A stretch of DNA of 64,000 nucleotides from CAVPTL01 sp963727235 (GCA_963727235.1 CAVSFZ010000015.1:124001-188000); one strand, 5' to 3'. Shown: positions 15,023 to 23,829, numbered from the stretch's first letter. Notes: generated by a model not told the origin, from the letters alone. Made by a program: numbers and translations.

Positions 15023-16176
15023 CGCGAGATCGGGGTCCAGGCGGCCGGGGGCGAGGACTCGAGCGCCGGTCTGCGCATGGAGAACAACCGCCGCTCTGAC
15101 CGGGGGATTCCCTGGGCGATGTCGGCCACCAGCTCTCCCAGCGCCGGCCCGAACTTGAATGCGTGTCCGGAGCAGCCGCAGGCGACCACCACCGGGCCGT
15201 CGCGGTCGATCACGAAGTCGCTGTCGGGTGTCATCGTCCAGGGATGGCGTTCGCTCTTCAGCACCGTCGCAGCCACATCCGGGAACCGGCGTTCGACCCA
15301 GCTCACCAGCGCCGCCTGCTCATCCGGGTCGGGTGCCCATTCCGCCGTTGCCGGGCTCCACGGCTCACTCCCGGCCGCGTCGAACGCGAACTTGTAGCCC
15401 ACACCCGGCACCGGGTGCCCGTACACACCCCGTCCGTTGGCGTCGACCGACCACTCTGCGAGCCCAGTCCGCGTGATCAGTTCGGGAATGTCGAAGTAGG
15501 TCACCTGGGCAACGGCCGGCGCCAGCGGCAGACCCAATCCCAGGGGCGTCAACAGCTCGTTCGCCCACGGCCCGGTGGCCACCACGACCACGCCGGCATC
15601 GATGCGACCGCCGGTCGTGGCCAGCCGGACGCTGTCACCGGACGTCTCCAAGCTGACCACGCGCTCGGGCGAGATCAGGCGGGCACCGAGCCCGGTTGCG
15701 ACACGGGCCATCGCCTCCATCCCCTCCCGGGCGAGCACGGTGCCGCCCTGGCGATGATGAAGCGCGCGCTCGCCCGGCCTCAGGCGGAGCTCCGGCAGGA
15801 CGGCCCGCACGTCGTTTGCGTCCAACCCGGAGGACGCGACCCCCTCGTCGGACATCGCCCGCTCCAAGTCGGTGAGCACCGTCTCGGGGCCGAGGTCGAC
15901 ATGGCCGGTGAGAGCGAGGATCTGTCGGCCCTGCTCGTGCTCCAGCTGCGTCCAGCGCTCGATCGCCTCTCGTGCCAGCCGGATGTACTCGGGCACCGCG
16001 TAGGCGACCCGGATCGAGCGCGACACCCCGGTGGAGGAGGTCAGCGGGTGTCCCGCGCCCAGCGCATCGACCGCTGCCACCCGCACGCCGCGCCTGGCCA
16101 GCGCGAGAGTGGTCGCCAGCCCGGTCACACCCTGCCCCACCACCGCCACGTCGAATCTCTCTGCGGAGCTCGTCAC
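15019..16176 (-). CDS. FAD-dependent amine oxidase of the sarcosine oxidase / N-methyltryptophan oxidase family
   Basis: A 385-residue DAO-type flavoenzyme. The N-terminal dinucleotide fold is FDVAVVGQGVTGLATTLALA, followed by SSTGVSRSIRVAYAVPEYIR, which matches the region after the FAD fold in MSOX/MTOX proteins. The second FAD segment is GGRIDAGVVVVATGPWANEL, and CGCSGHAFKFGPALGELVAD at the end is the motif holding the covalent-flavin cysteine in this family. Substrate probably an N-methyl amino acid. I choose the GTG at 16176; the open frame extends upstream into the lipoprotein gene without homology. Its TGA stop is part of the palindromic repeat. Confidence 0.88.
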   Translation of the reverse strand: MTSSAERFDVAVVGQGVTGLATTLALARRGVRVAAVDALGAGHPLTSSTGVSRSIRVAYAVPEYIRLAREAIERWTQLEHEQGRQILALTGHVDLGPETVLTDLERAMSDEGVASSGLDANDVRAVLPELRLRPGERALHHRQGGTVLAREGMEAMARVATGLGARLISPERVVSLETSGDSVRLATTGGRIDAGVVVVATGPWANELLTPLGLGLPLAPAVAQVTYFDIPELITRTGLAEWSVDANGRGVYGHPVPGVGYKFAFDAAGSEPWSPATAEWAPDPDEQAALVSWVERRFPDVAATVLKSERHPWTMTPDSDFVIDRDGPVVVACGCSGHAFKFGPALGELVADIAQGIPRSERRLFSMRRPALESSPPAAWTPISR

Positions 16177-16190
16177 CCGGATGTCTGAGC

Positions 16191-16760
16191 TCAGGGCGCC
16201 TTGGCCATCAACGCGGCCAGCGTGGCGGTGGAGGCCTTTGGCCCGTTCACCTCGAGCCAGGTGACACGGTGGCCCGAGCTGGTGACTCCCACGAGTGAGG
16301 GGGTTGCCATGTGACACGCGCATGCCGCGAGCGTGATCGCCCAGCCGCGGCGGCCGTTCGACACCAGCGCCGTCTGCATCGGCGGGGCGCCGAACACCTG
16401 CGTCGGGTGATCGTGCACGAACTTGACGTATGCCGCCGCCCCCGACGGCTTGCTGAACATCAGTGTGCGGGACTCGACCACCTTGAGCACGTTGGAGTGG
16501 CCCTGGAACAGGCGCTCCGCGCCGATCTGGAATCCCCAGCGGGAAAGGCTGTCGGCCATCCCGGGGCCGGAGGTCTCCTTCAGCAGCTGCTCGGCGGTCA
16601 GCGTTCGCAGCGAGCTCGGGAGATACGAAACCGCCTTCGCCGGGAGCACCGGGGGCGGGGACGGTGTCGCGGCTGAGGATGACTGTCCACATGCGGCGGC
16701 GGCCAACGCCACCACCGCAGCGAGCAGAGCCCAACAATGTGTGCGGCGTATCCGTCTCAT
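16191..16760 (-). CDS. Lipoprotein of unknown function
   Basis: A 189-residue protein with a lipoprotein signal peptide: MRRIRRTHCWALLAAVVALA followed by the lipobox AAAC. After a Ser/Pro-rich linker there is a globular part with VVESRTLMFSKPSGAAAYVK and two closely spaced cysteines (ACACH). No family is recognised. It lies 14 bases upstream of the amine oxidase start on the same strand, so the two may be transcribed together, and is divergent from the polyamine-type transport operon. Confidence 0.7.
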   Translation of the reverse strand: MRRIRRTHCWALLAAVVALAAAACGQSSSAATPSPPPVLPAKAVSYLPSSLRTLTAEQLLKETSGPGMADSLSRWGFQIGAERLFQGHSNVLKVVESRTLMFSKPSGAAAYVKFVHDHPTQVFGAPPMQTALVSNGRRGWAITLAACACHMATPSLVGVTSSGHRVTWLEVNGPKASTATLAALMAKAP

Positions 16761-16826
16761 TACCTGGACTCTAGGTCAGATTCCCGATACATTCACCCCC
16801 ACGCTTGGCCGACGAACGGAGGACGC

Positions 16827-17996
16827 ATGTCACGATCGCTGGATCGGAAAGACTTCTTGATGGGTGCCGCAGGTGTTGGCGGAGCAGCGCTTCTGGCAGC
16901 TTGCGGAAGCTCATCGAGCTCGGGCGGATCGACCGCCGCGTCCACCAACCGTCCACCGATCGGGCAGGAGTCGGGCAAGCTCAGCATCCTCGAGTGGGAC
17001 GGCTACCAGGCCGCCGGCACGCCCACGAACGCCAAGGGCGATCTCTGGTCAGGCACTGACTACACCAAGAAGTACGGCGCCGACGGCATCACCTACAAGC
17101 TGATCATCAATGACAGCGAGGCGTTGAATCAGGTTCGCCTGGGCCAGAAGTTCGACATCATCCATCCCTGCATCGAGAACCTGCAGGACTACGTCAACGA
17201 CGGCCTCGTCCAGCCGTGGGATACCAAGCTCATCCCCAGCTTCAAGAATCTCAACCCGGCGCTGGTCAAGGGCGGCCAGGTCAACGGGCAGCAGTACTTC
17301 ATCCCGTGGGACTGGGGCTACGGCAGCGTCATCTATCGCACTGACAAGGTCGACCCGGCGGACGCCAAGGGTTGGGAGTTGCTCTGGAATCCCAAGTACA
17401 GCGGCCGGATCTCGATGTGGAACGGCAATACCACCAACTTCGAGATCGCGGCGCTCAAGCTCGGCTACGGTGGCGCCGCCATGGACAACCTCAGCTCCGA
17501 GCAGCTGACCAACGCCAAGAACGCGCTGATCGAGCAGTACCCGCTCAACAAGAAGCTGTGGAGCAGCGAGTACACCGACCTCCAGCCGTCGTTGGAGAAC
17601 GGCGACGTGTGGATCGGCTACAGCTGGCAGGACCAGTGGGTGAACATGCGCGCCAAGGGCATCCCCATGAACTACATGCAGCCCAGCCAGGGCCGGCTCG
17701 GCTGGTACTGCGGGTTCATGCTCGGCAAGGACAGCGCAAACTACTACCACGCCCACGACTACGTGGAGTCGTTCGTCAACCACAAGTCGTGTGTGAGCCT
17801 GACCAACTACTTCTACTACGGCAGCGCCGATGCGACGATCAAGCCGAGTGAGGTTCAGGACAAGGCGGTTGCCAAGTCGCTGGACATCGGCAATCCGGCT
17901 GTGCTCCAGTCCTCCAATGTCCACCTGCAGAGCTGGGAGCCGAACGAGGCACAGGTACAGCAGGCATGGGAAGAAGTGATCGCGTCTCAGGGCTGA
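16827..17996 (+). CDS. Polyamine-type ABC transporter substrate-binding lipoprotein (PotD-like)
   Basis: A 389-residue exported binding protein. The N-terminus SLDRKDFLMGAAGVGGAALL has a Tat-like RK motif followed by a lipobox (LAAC). The mature protein is of the PotD/PotF type: LSILEWDGYQ, NQVRLGQKFDIIHPCIENL, YFIPWDWGYGSVIYRTDKV, WELLWNPKYSGRISMW, VWIGYSWQDQWVNM. Ligand may be a polyamine or another small cation. ATG start with GGAGG upstream. Two permease genes follow at once. No ATP-binding subunit is encoded in the cluster. Confidence 0.87.
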   Translation: MSRSLDRKDFLMGAAGVGGAALLAACGSSSSSGGSTAASTNRPPIGQESGKLSILEWDGYQAAGTPTNAKGDLWSGTDYTKKYGADGITYKLIINDSEALNQVRLGQKFDIIHPCIENLQDYVNDGLVQPWDTKLIPSFKNLNPALVKGGQVNGQQYFIPWDWGYGSVIYRTDKVDPADAKGWELLWNPKYSGRISMWNGNTTNFEIAALKLGYGGAAMDNLSSEQLTNAKNALIEQYPLNKKLWSSEYTDLQPSLENGDVWIGYSWQDQWVNMRAKGIPMNYMQPSQGRLGWYCGFMLGKDSANYYHAHDYVESFVNHKSCVSLTNYFYYGSADATIKPSEVQDKAVAKSLDIGNPAVLQSSNVHLQSWEPNEAQVQQAWEEVIASQG

Positions 17997-18024
17997 CGAT
18001 CCCCCACGCTGATCGTCAATAGCC

Positions 18025-18957
18025 GTGGCTGAATCCACGATAGGCGAGCCGGCGCCGCGACCAGGTCGTAGGCGCCGGCTCACGCTCGGGCGCGGCCTGC
18101 TGATCATCCCGCCGGTGGGGTTTGTGCTGGCGGTGATGGTGGCGCCAATCGTGTTGATCGCGCTCTACAGCGTCAATCTCGAAACCAACCTGCCGTTCGC
18201 CCCCACGAGCTTCTCGTGGTCGATGTGGAAGGACTTCCTGCCGCCCCCGTTCTCGGGCAAGTACCAGAACCCGTTCTTCCACCGGTTCGAGATCTCGATG
18301 GTGATCACGCTGGTGGTTTCGGTGGTCGCGGTGGCCGCCGCCTATCCGCTCGCCTACTTCCTGGCGTTCATTCCCCGGAAGTCGCGGTACACGTTGCTGA
18401 TCCTGGTACTGGCTCCCTTCTTCACGAGCTATCTGCTGCGCGTGATCGCCTGGAAAGTGATGTTGGCAAACAGTGGAGTCATCAACTACGCCATCTGGGA
18501 GCTTCACCTGCGATCACACGGCGACGGCATCCCCTGGCTGATCTACTCGAAGTTCTCGGTGGGGCTGGTGCTGTTCTACTCGTGGGTGCCGTTCGTGGCG
18601 GTGCCGATCTTCGTGCTCTTGGACAACCTCGACAAGCATCTGCTGGAGGCGGCCCAGGATCTGGGTGCGGGTCGGATCGCGGCCTTCTGGAAGGTCACCT
18701 TCCCGCTGAGCATTCCCGGGGTGATCGCGGGATTCGTGTTCGTGTTGATACCCACCACCGGTGAGTTCATCACTCCGCTATTCGTGGGCGGGCCGGGCAG
18801 CCAGATGTTCGGTAACTCGGTGCAGTCGTTCTTTCAGGACACCCCCAACTGGAACTACGGGGCGGTGCTGGCGCTGTGGCTGGTGATGGTGGTGTTCGTG
18901 ATGCTGCTCGTATGTGGGCGTTATCTGGCCGCCGATCTCCAGGAGACCACCGAATGA
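18025..18957 (+). CDS. ABC transporter permease, PotB-like
   Basis: A 310-residue inner-membrane permease with six hydrophobic segments. The EAA coupling motif reads LLEAAQDLGAGRIAAFWKVT, as in spermidine/putrescine transport permeases; the N-terminal region (FVLAVMVAPIVLIALYSVNL) and DNLDKHLLEAA are typical of PotB/PotH. GTG start 28 bases after the binding protein. Overlaps the next permease by 4 bp. Confidence 0.9.
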   Translation: MAESTIGEPAPRPGRRRRLTLGRGLLIIPPVGFVLAVMVAPIVLIALYSVNLETNLPFAPTSFSWSMWKDFLPPPFSGKYQNPFFHRFEISMVITLVVSVVAVAAAYPLAYFLAFIPRKSRYTLLILVLAPFFTSYLLRVIAWKVMLANSGVINYAIWELHLRSHGDGIPWLIYSKFSVGLVLFYSWVPFVAVPIFVLLDNLDKHLLEAAQDLGAGRIAAFWKVTFPLSIPGVIAGFVFVLIPTTGEFITPLFVGGPGSQMFGNSVQSFFQDTPNWNYGAVLALWLVMVVFVMLLVCGRYLAADLQETTE

Positions 18958-19763
18958 ACCCGGCCGCCGGTCGCATTGGGAAGGTGCTGCTCAGCGGCTA
19001 CTTCGTGTTCATGGTGATCTTCCTATACGTGCCCCTGGTGGTGCTGGTGTTGTTCGCGTTCAATGACGCGTACATCCCCAGCTTGCCGTTCTCTGGGTTC
19101 ACGACGCAGTGGTTCAGCGCCGCCTTCGACAACATCGACCTGACCGGGGCGCTCAAGCGAAGCGCGTGGCTGGCGCTCGTGAACGGACTGGCTGCCACGT
19201 TCCTGGGGGTGTTTGCGGCCCTCGCTCTCACCGGCCGGAAGCTCTACCTGCGATCGGTGTGGACGACGCTGCTGCTGCTGCCGTTGGTGGTTCCCTACAT
19301 CGTGCTGGCGATTGGCATGGTGATCGTGTTGCATCAGCTGGGGTATCAGGCCTCGCTGACAGCGGTGCTGGTGGGCCACATCGTGATCTCGCTGCCGTAT
19401 GCGATCCTGGTGATCGTCCCCCGCCTGCGGACGTTGGACGACTCGATCGTCGAGGCGGCTCGCGATCTGGGGGCAGATCAGACGCGGGCGTTCACCCACG
19501 TCACCCTGCCGCTGCTCACCCCCGCGCTGGTCGCGAGCGTCCTGATCTGCTTCACGATCTCGTTCGACGAGTTCGCCATCGCGTCGTTCCTGGCGCCGCC
19601 GGCTTCGCCCACGTATCCGGTGTTCCTGTACTCCGGCACCCGTACTCCCGCGCTCCAGCCGCAGGTGATCGCGCTGGGGGCGATCGTGATCGTGATCTCG
19701 CTGGTGCTGGTCTGCGTGGCCGAGCTGCTGCGGCGGATCCTGGAGCGGCGACTGGCGACGTGA
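18954..19763 (+). CDS. ABC transporter permease, PotC-like
   Basis: A 269-residue permease with six hydrophobic segments and the EAA motif IVEAARDLGADQTRAFTHVT. The N-terminal FLYVPLVVLVLFAFND and C-terminal FTISFDEFAIASFLAPP match PotC/PotI. ATG overlaps the upstream stop (ATGA). The TGA stop is supplied by copy 4 of the palindromic repeat. The ATPase that must energise it is missing here and is presumably encoded elsewhere. Confidence 0.9.
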   Translation: MNPAAGRIGKVLLSGYFVFMVIFLYVPLVVLVLFAFNDAYIPSLPFSGFTTQWFSAAFDNIDLTGALKRSAWLALVNGLAATFLGVFAALALTGRKLYLRSVWTTLLLLPLVVPYIVLAIGMVIVLHQLGYQASLTAVLVGHIVISLPYAILVIVPRLRTLDDSIVEAARDLGADQTRAFTHVTLPLLTPALVASVLICFTISFDEFAIASFLAPPASPTYPVFLYSGTRTPALQPQVIALGAIVIVISLVLVCVAELLRRILERRLAT

Positions 19764-19790
19764 ATGACGGTGCCAGGCACCGTTATTCAT
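19760..19790. repeat. Palindromic repeat, copy 4 (degenerate 31-bp form)
   Basis: GTGAATGACGGTGCC, central A, GGCACCGTTATTCAT. One pair is lost by length and one position is G opposite T, so as RNA a G-U pair remains. It contains the stop codon of the PotC-like gene. This is the most diverged of the seven copies. Confidence 0.85.
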
Positions 19791-19796
19791 CCCTGA

Positions 19797-19919
19797 CCCG
19801 AGCCTACGTGGACGCCGCCCGGTCCGACGGCGCGGGCGCTGGAGCTGGTGCGTGACGGCAACGATCCTGCGGTCGAACTGGCGCAGCTGCGCATCCACCC
19901 CGACCTCTACCGGCATTAA
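19797..19919 (+). pseudogene. Possible 3' end of a lost gene (40 codons, no start)
   Basis: Directly behind repeat copy 4 there is a 40-codon stretch without a start codon, closed by TAA, reading PEPTWTPPGPTARALELVRD and then GNDPAVELAQLRIHPDLYRH. It has the amino acid pattern of a real C-terminus and GC-rich third positions, and it lies in the gap between potC and the next gene. I infer a gene remnant truncated at or near the repeat. It may also be chance. Confidence 0.3.
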
Positions 19920-19953
19920 CGCAGCCTGCTTCCATGGCAGTAGGCTGGCGGGT

Positions 19954-20451
19954 ATGAACGACCCCGACGCGCTTGCCGAGGCGCTCCTGGAACTGACCAC
20001 CGCGCTCACCATCGAGCTCCACCCGGCGATCGCAGAGCTGGTTATGCCGGGTCACTTCGAAGCCGCTGGGCCGGCCGCCGCGGCGGTCTTCCAGCAGCCC
20101 TCGGAAGGCGAGCCCACCCATCGCAGCGGCGCTGCCTCTGAGCCCGTGGCCGCCCTGACCGAGCAGGCTGCCGCGGATGCGGCGGAGCGGCTGGCCTATG
20201 GCCGTCGCGACGGCAACCCATTCTTGCCGTCGCTCGCGCTCGCGGCCTTCTACCTGGTGGAGGCCCGCCGCACCGGTGCGTTCGGTCTGGCGGCGCTGGC
20301 CCGCGGCCGGGTGCGCGCATTCGCACTGACGCCGGACGACGCCCAGCACGATCCGCTGCTCTTGCCGGGCACGGCCGCCATCAGGGCCTGGTATCCGGTG
20401 GTGGGAGCGGCGGATGCCTGTGTCGAGCTACGGCTGAGCCCGTCCGCGTGA
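19954..20451 (+). CDS. Conserved-looking hypothetical protein encoded upstream of the ammonia-lyase homologue
   Basis: A 165-residue, largely helical protein starting MNDPDALAEALLELTTALTI and ending ADACVELRLSPSA. It has no signal peptide and no motif I recognise. The ATG at 19954 is preceded by GGCGGG. Its stop overlaps the GTG of the following ammonia-lyase homologue by 4 bp, implying coupled translation and perhaps a functional partnership. An upstream extension to 19852 would pass through low-quality sequence and is not supported. Confidence 0.6.
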   Translation: MNDPDALAEALLELTTALTIELHPAIAELVMPGHFEAAGPAAAAVFQQPSEGEPTHRSGAASEPVAALTEQAAADAAERLAYGRRDGNPFLPSLALAAFYLVEARRTGAFGLAALARGRVRAFALTPDDAQHDPLLLPGTAAIRAWYPVVGAADACVELRLSPSA

Positions 20452-21896
20452 CCGTCTTCCTCGATGGGCAGAGTCTCACCGTGGCCGATCTGGTGGCCGT
20501 CGCGCGCGACGGCGAGCCGGTGGAGCTCACCGCCGCGGCGCGTGCGCACGTGCTCGCCTGCCGGGCAATTGTGGACGAGGTGCTGGAGCCGCCGGCCGGA
20601 TCGATCTACGGCTTCACGACAGGGGTGGGCGTTCGCCGAGGTGTCACGGTCGCCCCGGCCCAGCAAGCTGACTACGCCCGCCGGATGATCTCAGACCATC
20701 GCGTGGCCACCGGTGATGCGGCACCGGCCGAGGTGGTCCGCGCCACCCTGCTGCGGCTCGCCAACGGTCTGGCCAACGGCACCCCCGGGGTGCGCCCGGA
20801 GCTCGCCGATCTGGTCATTGCGACGCTCAACCGCGGTGAGCTTCCGGTGGTACGCATGCTGGGATCGGCGGGGCAGAGCGATCTGGCGCCGATGGCCGAC
20901 CTGGCCGCAGGTCTGATCGGCGAGTTCGCGCCGGAACCCGGCGAGGTGCATGCGCTGATCAGCAACAGTGCCTTTTCGACAGCGCTGGCGGGACTGGCGA
21001 TCTCCGACGCCGAGCGACTGCTGGACACCGCCACCGTGTCTACTGCGCTCGACTTCGAGGCGTTCGCCGCCAATCCGGCGCCGCTTGCCCCAGCCATCGG
21101 CAGGGAACGGCCGCACCCCGGCCTGGTGCGCGCCCAGCACGAGTTGCGGGCCGCATTGGCGGGCAGCTACCTGTGGGATGGGCCGCCGCGAAATCACCAC
21201 GACCCGTTGTCGTTTCGCAATGCGCCGTCGATCCTGGGCGCGGCTCGAGACGTGCTCGAGTTCGCTCAGGAGCGGGTGGGGATCGAGCTGAACGCATCGC
21301 AGGAAAACCCGATGGTGGACAGCGAGTCTCGCCAGATCATCCCCACGGCTAACTACGAGATGATCGCGCTCTCCCAGGCGCTCGACCTTGTCAGGATCGC
21401 TCTGGCGCCGGTGTTGACCAGCGCCAACGAGCGGCTGGTGAAGCTCCTGCAAGCATCGTTGAGCGGCCTCTCTCACGGCCTCGAGGCGCCCGGATCGAGC
21501 TACGGAACGGCGCTCTCGGAGCTGGCCTGGACGGCTCAGGCGCTCACGCCCGAGGCGCGGCTGATGGCCCTGCCGGTTTCCACCGAGATCGTGAGCACGT
21601 CGCAGACCGAGGGCACCGAGGATCGCATCTCGCTCGCCCCTCTGTCGGCGCGGCGCACGACCGAGATGGTTGCGCTGGGCGAGCAGTTGATCACCATCGG
21701 ATTGGTGGTTGCGGCCCAAGCGGTTGACCTTCGAGGCGCCGCCCCACTGGGCCAGGCGACCGGCCGGTGCTTGGCGGCGGTGCGCGAGCGGGTGCCGTTC
21801 ACCGGCGCCGGGGACTCGATCCCGAGCGATCTCTCGGGGGTACGAGAGTTGGTGCGGTCAGGCGCTGTCGGCGCGTGGCTGCCCGGGCGGCGCTGA
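20448..21896 (+). CDS. Aromatic amino acid ammonia-lyase (HAL/PAL) homologue without the MIO-forming Ala-Ser-Gly
   Basis: A 482-residue member of the histidine/phenylalanine ammonia-lyase superfamily by overall pattern: the Tyr loop SIYGFTTGVG (residues 52-61), RLANGLANGTPGVRP, RNAPSILGAARDVLEFAQ, IELNASQENPMVD, TANYEMIALSQALDLV and a helical C-terminus. In the family the electrophilic MIO cofactor forms from Ala-Ser-Gly in GSVGASGDLAP. Here that region reads GSAGQSDLAP (139-148): Ala is Gln and Gly is deleted, so MIO cannot form in the usual way. It is probably a relative with different chemistry, or non-catalytic. GTG start overlaps the preceding small gene. Confidence 0.82.
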   Translation: MTVFLDGQSLTVADLVAVARDGEPVELTAAARAHVLACRAIVDEVLEPPAGSIYGFTTGVGVRRGVTVAPAQQADYARRMISDHRVATGDAAPAEVVRATLLRLANGLANGTPGVRPELADLVIATLNRGELPVVRMLGSAGQSDLAPMADLAAGLIGEFAPEPGEVHALISNSAFSTALAGLAISDAERLLDTATVSTALDFEAFAANPAPLAPAIGRERPHPGLVRAQHELRAALAGSYLWDGPPRNHHDPLSFRNAPSILGAARDVLEFAQERVGIELNASQENPMVDSESRQIIPTANYEMIALSQALDLVRIALAPVLTSANERLVKLLQASLSGLSHGLEAPGSSYGTALSELAWTAQALTPEARLMALPVSTEIVSTSQTEGTEDRISLAPLSARRTTEMVALGEQLITIGLVVAAQAVDLRGAAPLGQATGRCLAAVRERVPFTGAGDSIPSDLSGVRELVRSGAVGAWLPGRR

Positions 21897-22046
21897 GGCG
21901 TCGGACGGTGACGCTTCGCCCTCGGGCTGATCGCCGCTCTCGTGGTCCTGCGGGTTGACCCGGCCGGCGATCACGTTGCCGCCCCACCGAAGCCACCCCC
22001 TGCGGCCTTCCGGCATCGGACCCCAGGCTGTGATGCGGTTGTGCAT
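21858..22046 (-). CDS. Possible small protein antisense to the end of the lyase homologue
   Basis: A 62-residue frame beginning MHNRITAWGPMPEGRRGW and ending in a Ser/Pro/Asp/Glu-rich tail. It fills the 190-base gap between the lyase homologue and the next gene and overlaps the lyase 3' end by 39 bases. There is no clear ribosome binding site. Kept at low confidence because nothing else explains the gap. Confidence 0.3.
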   Translation of the reverse strand: MHNRITAWGPMPEGRRGWLRWGGNVIAGRVNPQDHESGDQPEGEASPSDASAPPGQPRADSA

Positions 22047-22088
22047 GGGACGAACGATACCGGCACCTGCCGCTGCTAGCTTGCTGGG

Positions 22089-22466
22089 ATGCGATCGGCG
22101 TTCCCGAGGTTGTTCGGTGCGATGACTGCCGCCTACGGTGTCAGCGCTCTGTGGACGGCCGCGCCGCTGACGCGTCATGCCGAGCTGGGTGACCCTGCGA
22201 ATCCCCCGGCCGCGGCTCGGCTGCTGTCGGTGACGTTCGGTGTGCGTGACCTGATCAGCGGTATGACCATCGTGGCGGCTCCGTCGGGGCGGCCGATGCA
22301 GACGGCGCTGGCGGCGCGGGTCGTGATCGATGCCGGCGATGCGCTCGGCTTTGCGGCGCTCGCGCCCACCCGCACGGCGCGGGTCAAGATCGGCGCGATT
22401 GCGGGCCTGTGGGCGGCGGTTGGTGCGCTGGCGCTGATGGCCGAGCGGGGATCGGGCGATGACTGA
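22089..22466 (+). CDS. Small integral membrane protein, function unknown
   Basis: A 125-residue protein with three or four short hydrophobic stretches (FGAMTAAYGVSALWTAAP, VRDLISGMTIVAAP, IGAIAGLWAAVGALALMA). ATG start. It overlaps the next gene by 8 bp, so it is probably cotranscribed with the gamma-glutamyltransferase. The pattern resembles small actinobacterial membrane proteins of unknown role; I cannot assign a family. Confidence 0.65.
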   Translation: MRSAFPRLFGAMTAAYGVSALWTAAPLTRHAELGDPANPPAAARLLSVTFGVRDLISGMTIVAAPSGRPMQTALAARVVIDAGDALGFAALAPTRTARVKIGAIAGLWAAVGALALMAERGSGDD

Positions 22467-23823
22467 CGGCGACCTGTGGGCCGCCGGCCCGCATCGACCT
22501 CCCGCGGTGGGCCGGCGCGGCATGGTGTCGACCTCCAGCCCGCTGGCGGCTGTGGCCGGCATGCGCGCCTTCGAGCGGGGAGGGAATGCCGCCGATGCGG
22601 CTCTGGCGGCTGCCGCGGTGCTGGCGGTGGTCGAGCCCAACCAGTCCGGGCTGGGCGGCGATCTGTTCGCGCTGGTCGTGAGCGACGACGCCGCGCCGAT
22701 CGGCCTCAACGCCAGCGGCCGGGCGCCTGCCGATCCCGGGGATCTGCTGCCGACGGAGTTCGGGCCGACCAGCGTCACCGTTCCCGGCTGCGTCTCGGGG
22801 TGGACCGATCTGGCTGGGCGATATGCGCGACTGGGCCTCGCTGCGGCCGTCGAGCCGGCTGTCGAACTGGCGCGGCGCGGCTTCACGGTGGCGCCCCGCA
22901 ACCTCGAGATCTGGATGTCTGACTGGGGTGATCTGGAGGGCGCCGCGGCCGCGCAGTTCTCCGCCCGCGACCCGTTCCACAATCCTGAGATTGCCGAAAG
23001 CCTGCTTGCCGCCGCCGACGGGTCGTTCTACTCCGGCCGCTGCGGCGATGCGATCGTGGCCGGATCGTGGCTCTCGGAATCCGACCTCGAGGCCCATACC
23101 AACGACTGGGTGGAGCCGCTCGAGTTCCGGTTCCGCGGGCACACGCTGCTCGAGCTTCCGCCCAACGGCCAGGGCTCGATCGCCGGCTGGGCATTGGAGG
23201 CTCTCGGCGATGATCTCTCCCCCCGGGCGCAGGTCGAGGCCCTGGAGGCGGCCTACGCCCGCGGCTATGCCTCCATCGGCGGCACGTCGTATGTGTGCGC
23301 CGCCGACGGCGACGGCTTGGGTGTCTCGCTGATCCAGAGCATCTTCTACGGCTTCGGATCGCGGGTGATCGCCGACGGCTGCGGCTTCATGCTGCAGAAC
23401 CGGGGAGCGGGGTTTGTGCTCGATGACGGGCACCCAAACCAGTTCCAGCCGGGCAAGCGGCCGTTTCATACGATCATGCCCGGCGCGATCCTCGACGGCG
23501 ATCGCCGTTGGCGCACCGTGCTGGGAGTCACCGGCGGTGAGTATCAGCCGCAGGGTCACGTGCAGGTGGCGGTCAACCTGATCGGCCACGGGCTCGACCC
23601 TCAGGCCACGCTCGACCGCCCCCGCTACCGGTTGGAGGGCGATGGCGCGGTGTCGCTCGAGCCGCCTCTGGCCGGGCTCATGTCCAGCTTCGGGGAGCGC
23701 CCCGCCACGGTGGTCGACGACATCCACAACTACGGCAACGGCCACGTCATCGACCGCTCGCCCGGCGGGCTCATGCGGGGCGGAACCGAGCCCCGCCGCG
23801 ACGGCGTCGCGCTCGGGTTCTAG
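22459..23823 (+). CDS. Gamma-glutamyltransferase-family protein
   Basis: A 454-residue Ntn-hydrolase of the gamma-glutamyltransferase/acylase family. The N-terminal domain has AMRAF-type start (MRAFERGGNAADAALAAAAV) and QSGLGGDLFALV. The autocatalytic cleavage point is expected before Thr276 in GGTSYVCAADGDG, followed by the small-subunit segments HTIMPGAIL and GGEYQPQGHVQV. No signal peptide is evident, so it is likely cytoplasmic, unlike classical GGT. It is shorter than the usual 530-580 residues. It may hydrolyse gamma-glutamyl or related amide bonds. ATG start overlaps the small membrane protein. Confidence 0.87.
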   Translation: MTDGDLWAAGPHRPPAVGRRGMVSTSSPLAAVAGMRAFERGGNAADAALAAAAVLAVVEPNQSGLGGDLFALVVSDDAAPIGLNASGRAPADPGDLLPTEFGPTSVTVPGCVSGWTDLAGRYARLGLAAAVEPAVELARRGFTVAPRNLEIWMSDWGDLEGAAAAQFSARDPFHNPEIAESLLAAADGSFYSGRCGDAIVAGSWLSESDLEAHTNDWVEPLEFRFRGHTLLELPPNGQGSIAGWALEALGDDLSPRAQVEALEAAYARGYASIGGTSYVCAADGDGLGVSLIQSIFYGFGSRVIADGCGFMLQNRGAGFVLDDGHPNQFQPGKRPFHTIMPGAILDGDRRWRTVLGVTGGEYQPQGHVQVAVNLIGHGLDPQATLDRPRYRLEGDGAVSLEPPLAGLMSSFGERPATVVDDIHNYGNGHVIDRSPGGLMRGGTEPRRDGVALGF

Positions 23824-23829
23824 GTTGTC

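Noticed and set aside
14990..15397. Open frames starting in palindromes and containing NKRC(Q/L)APFIH
   Set aside because: The shared peptide is only the read-through frame of the repeat; downstream parts are antisense to real genes.
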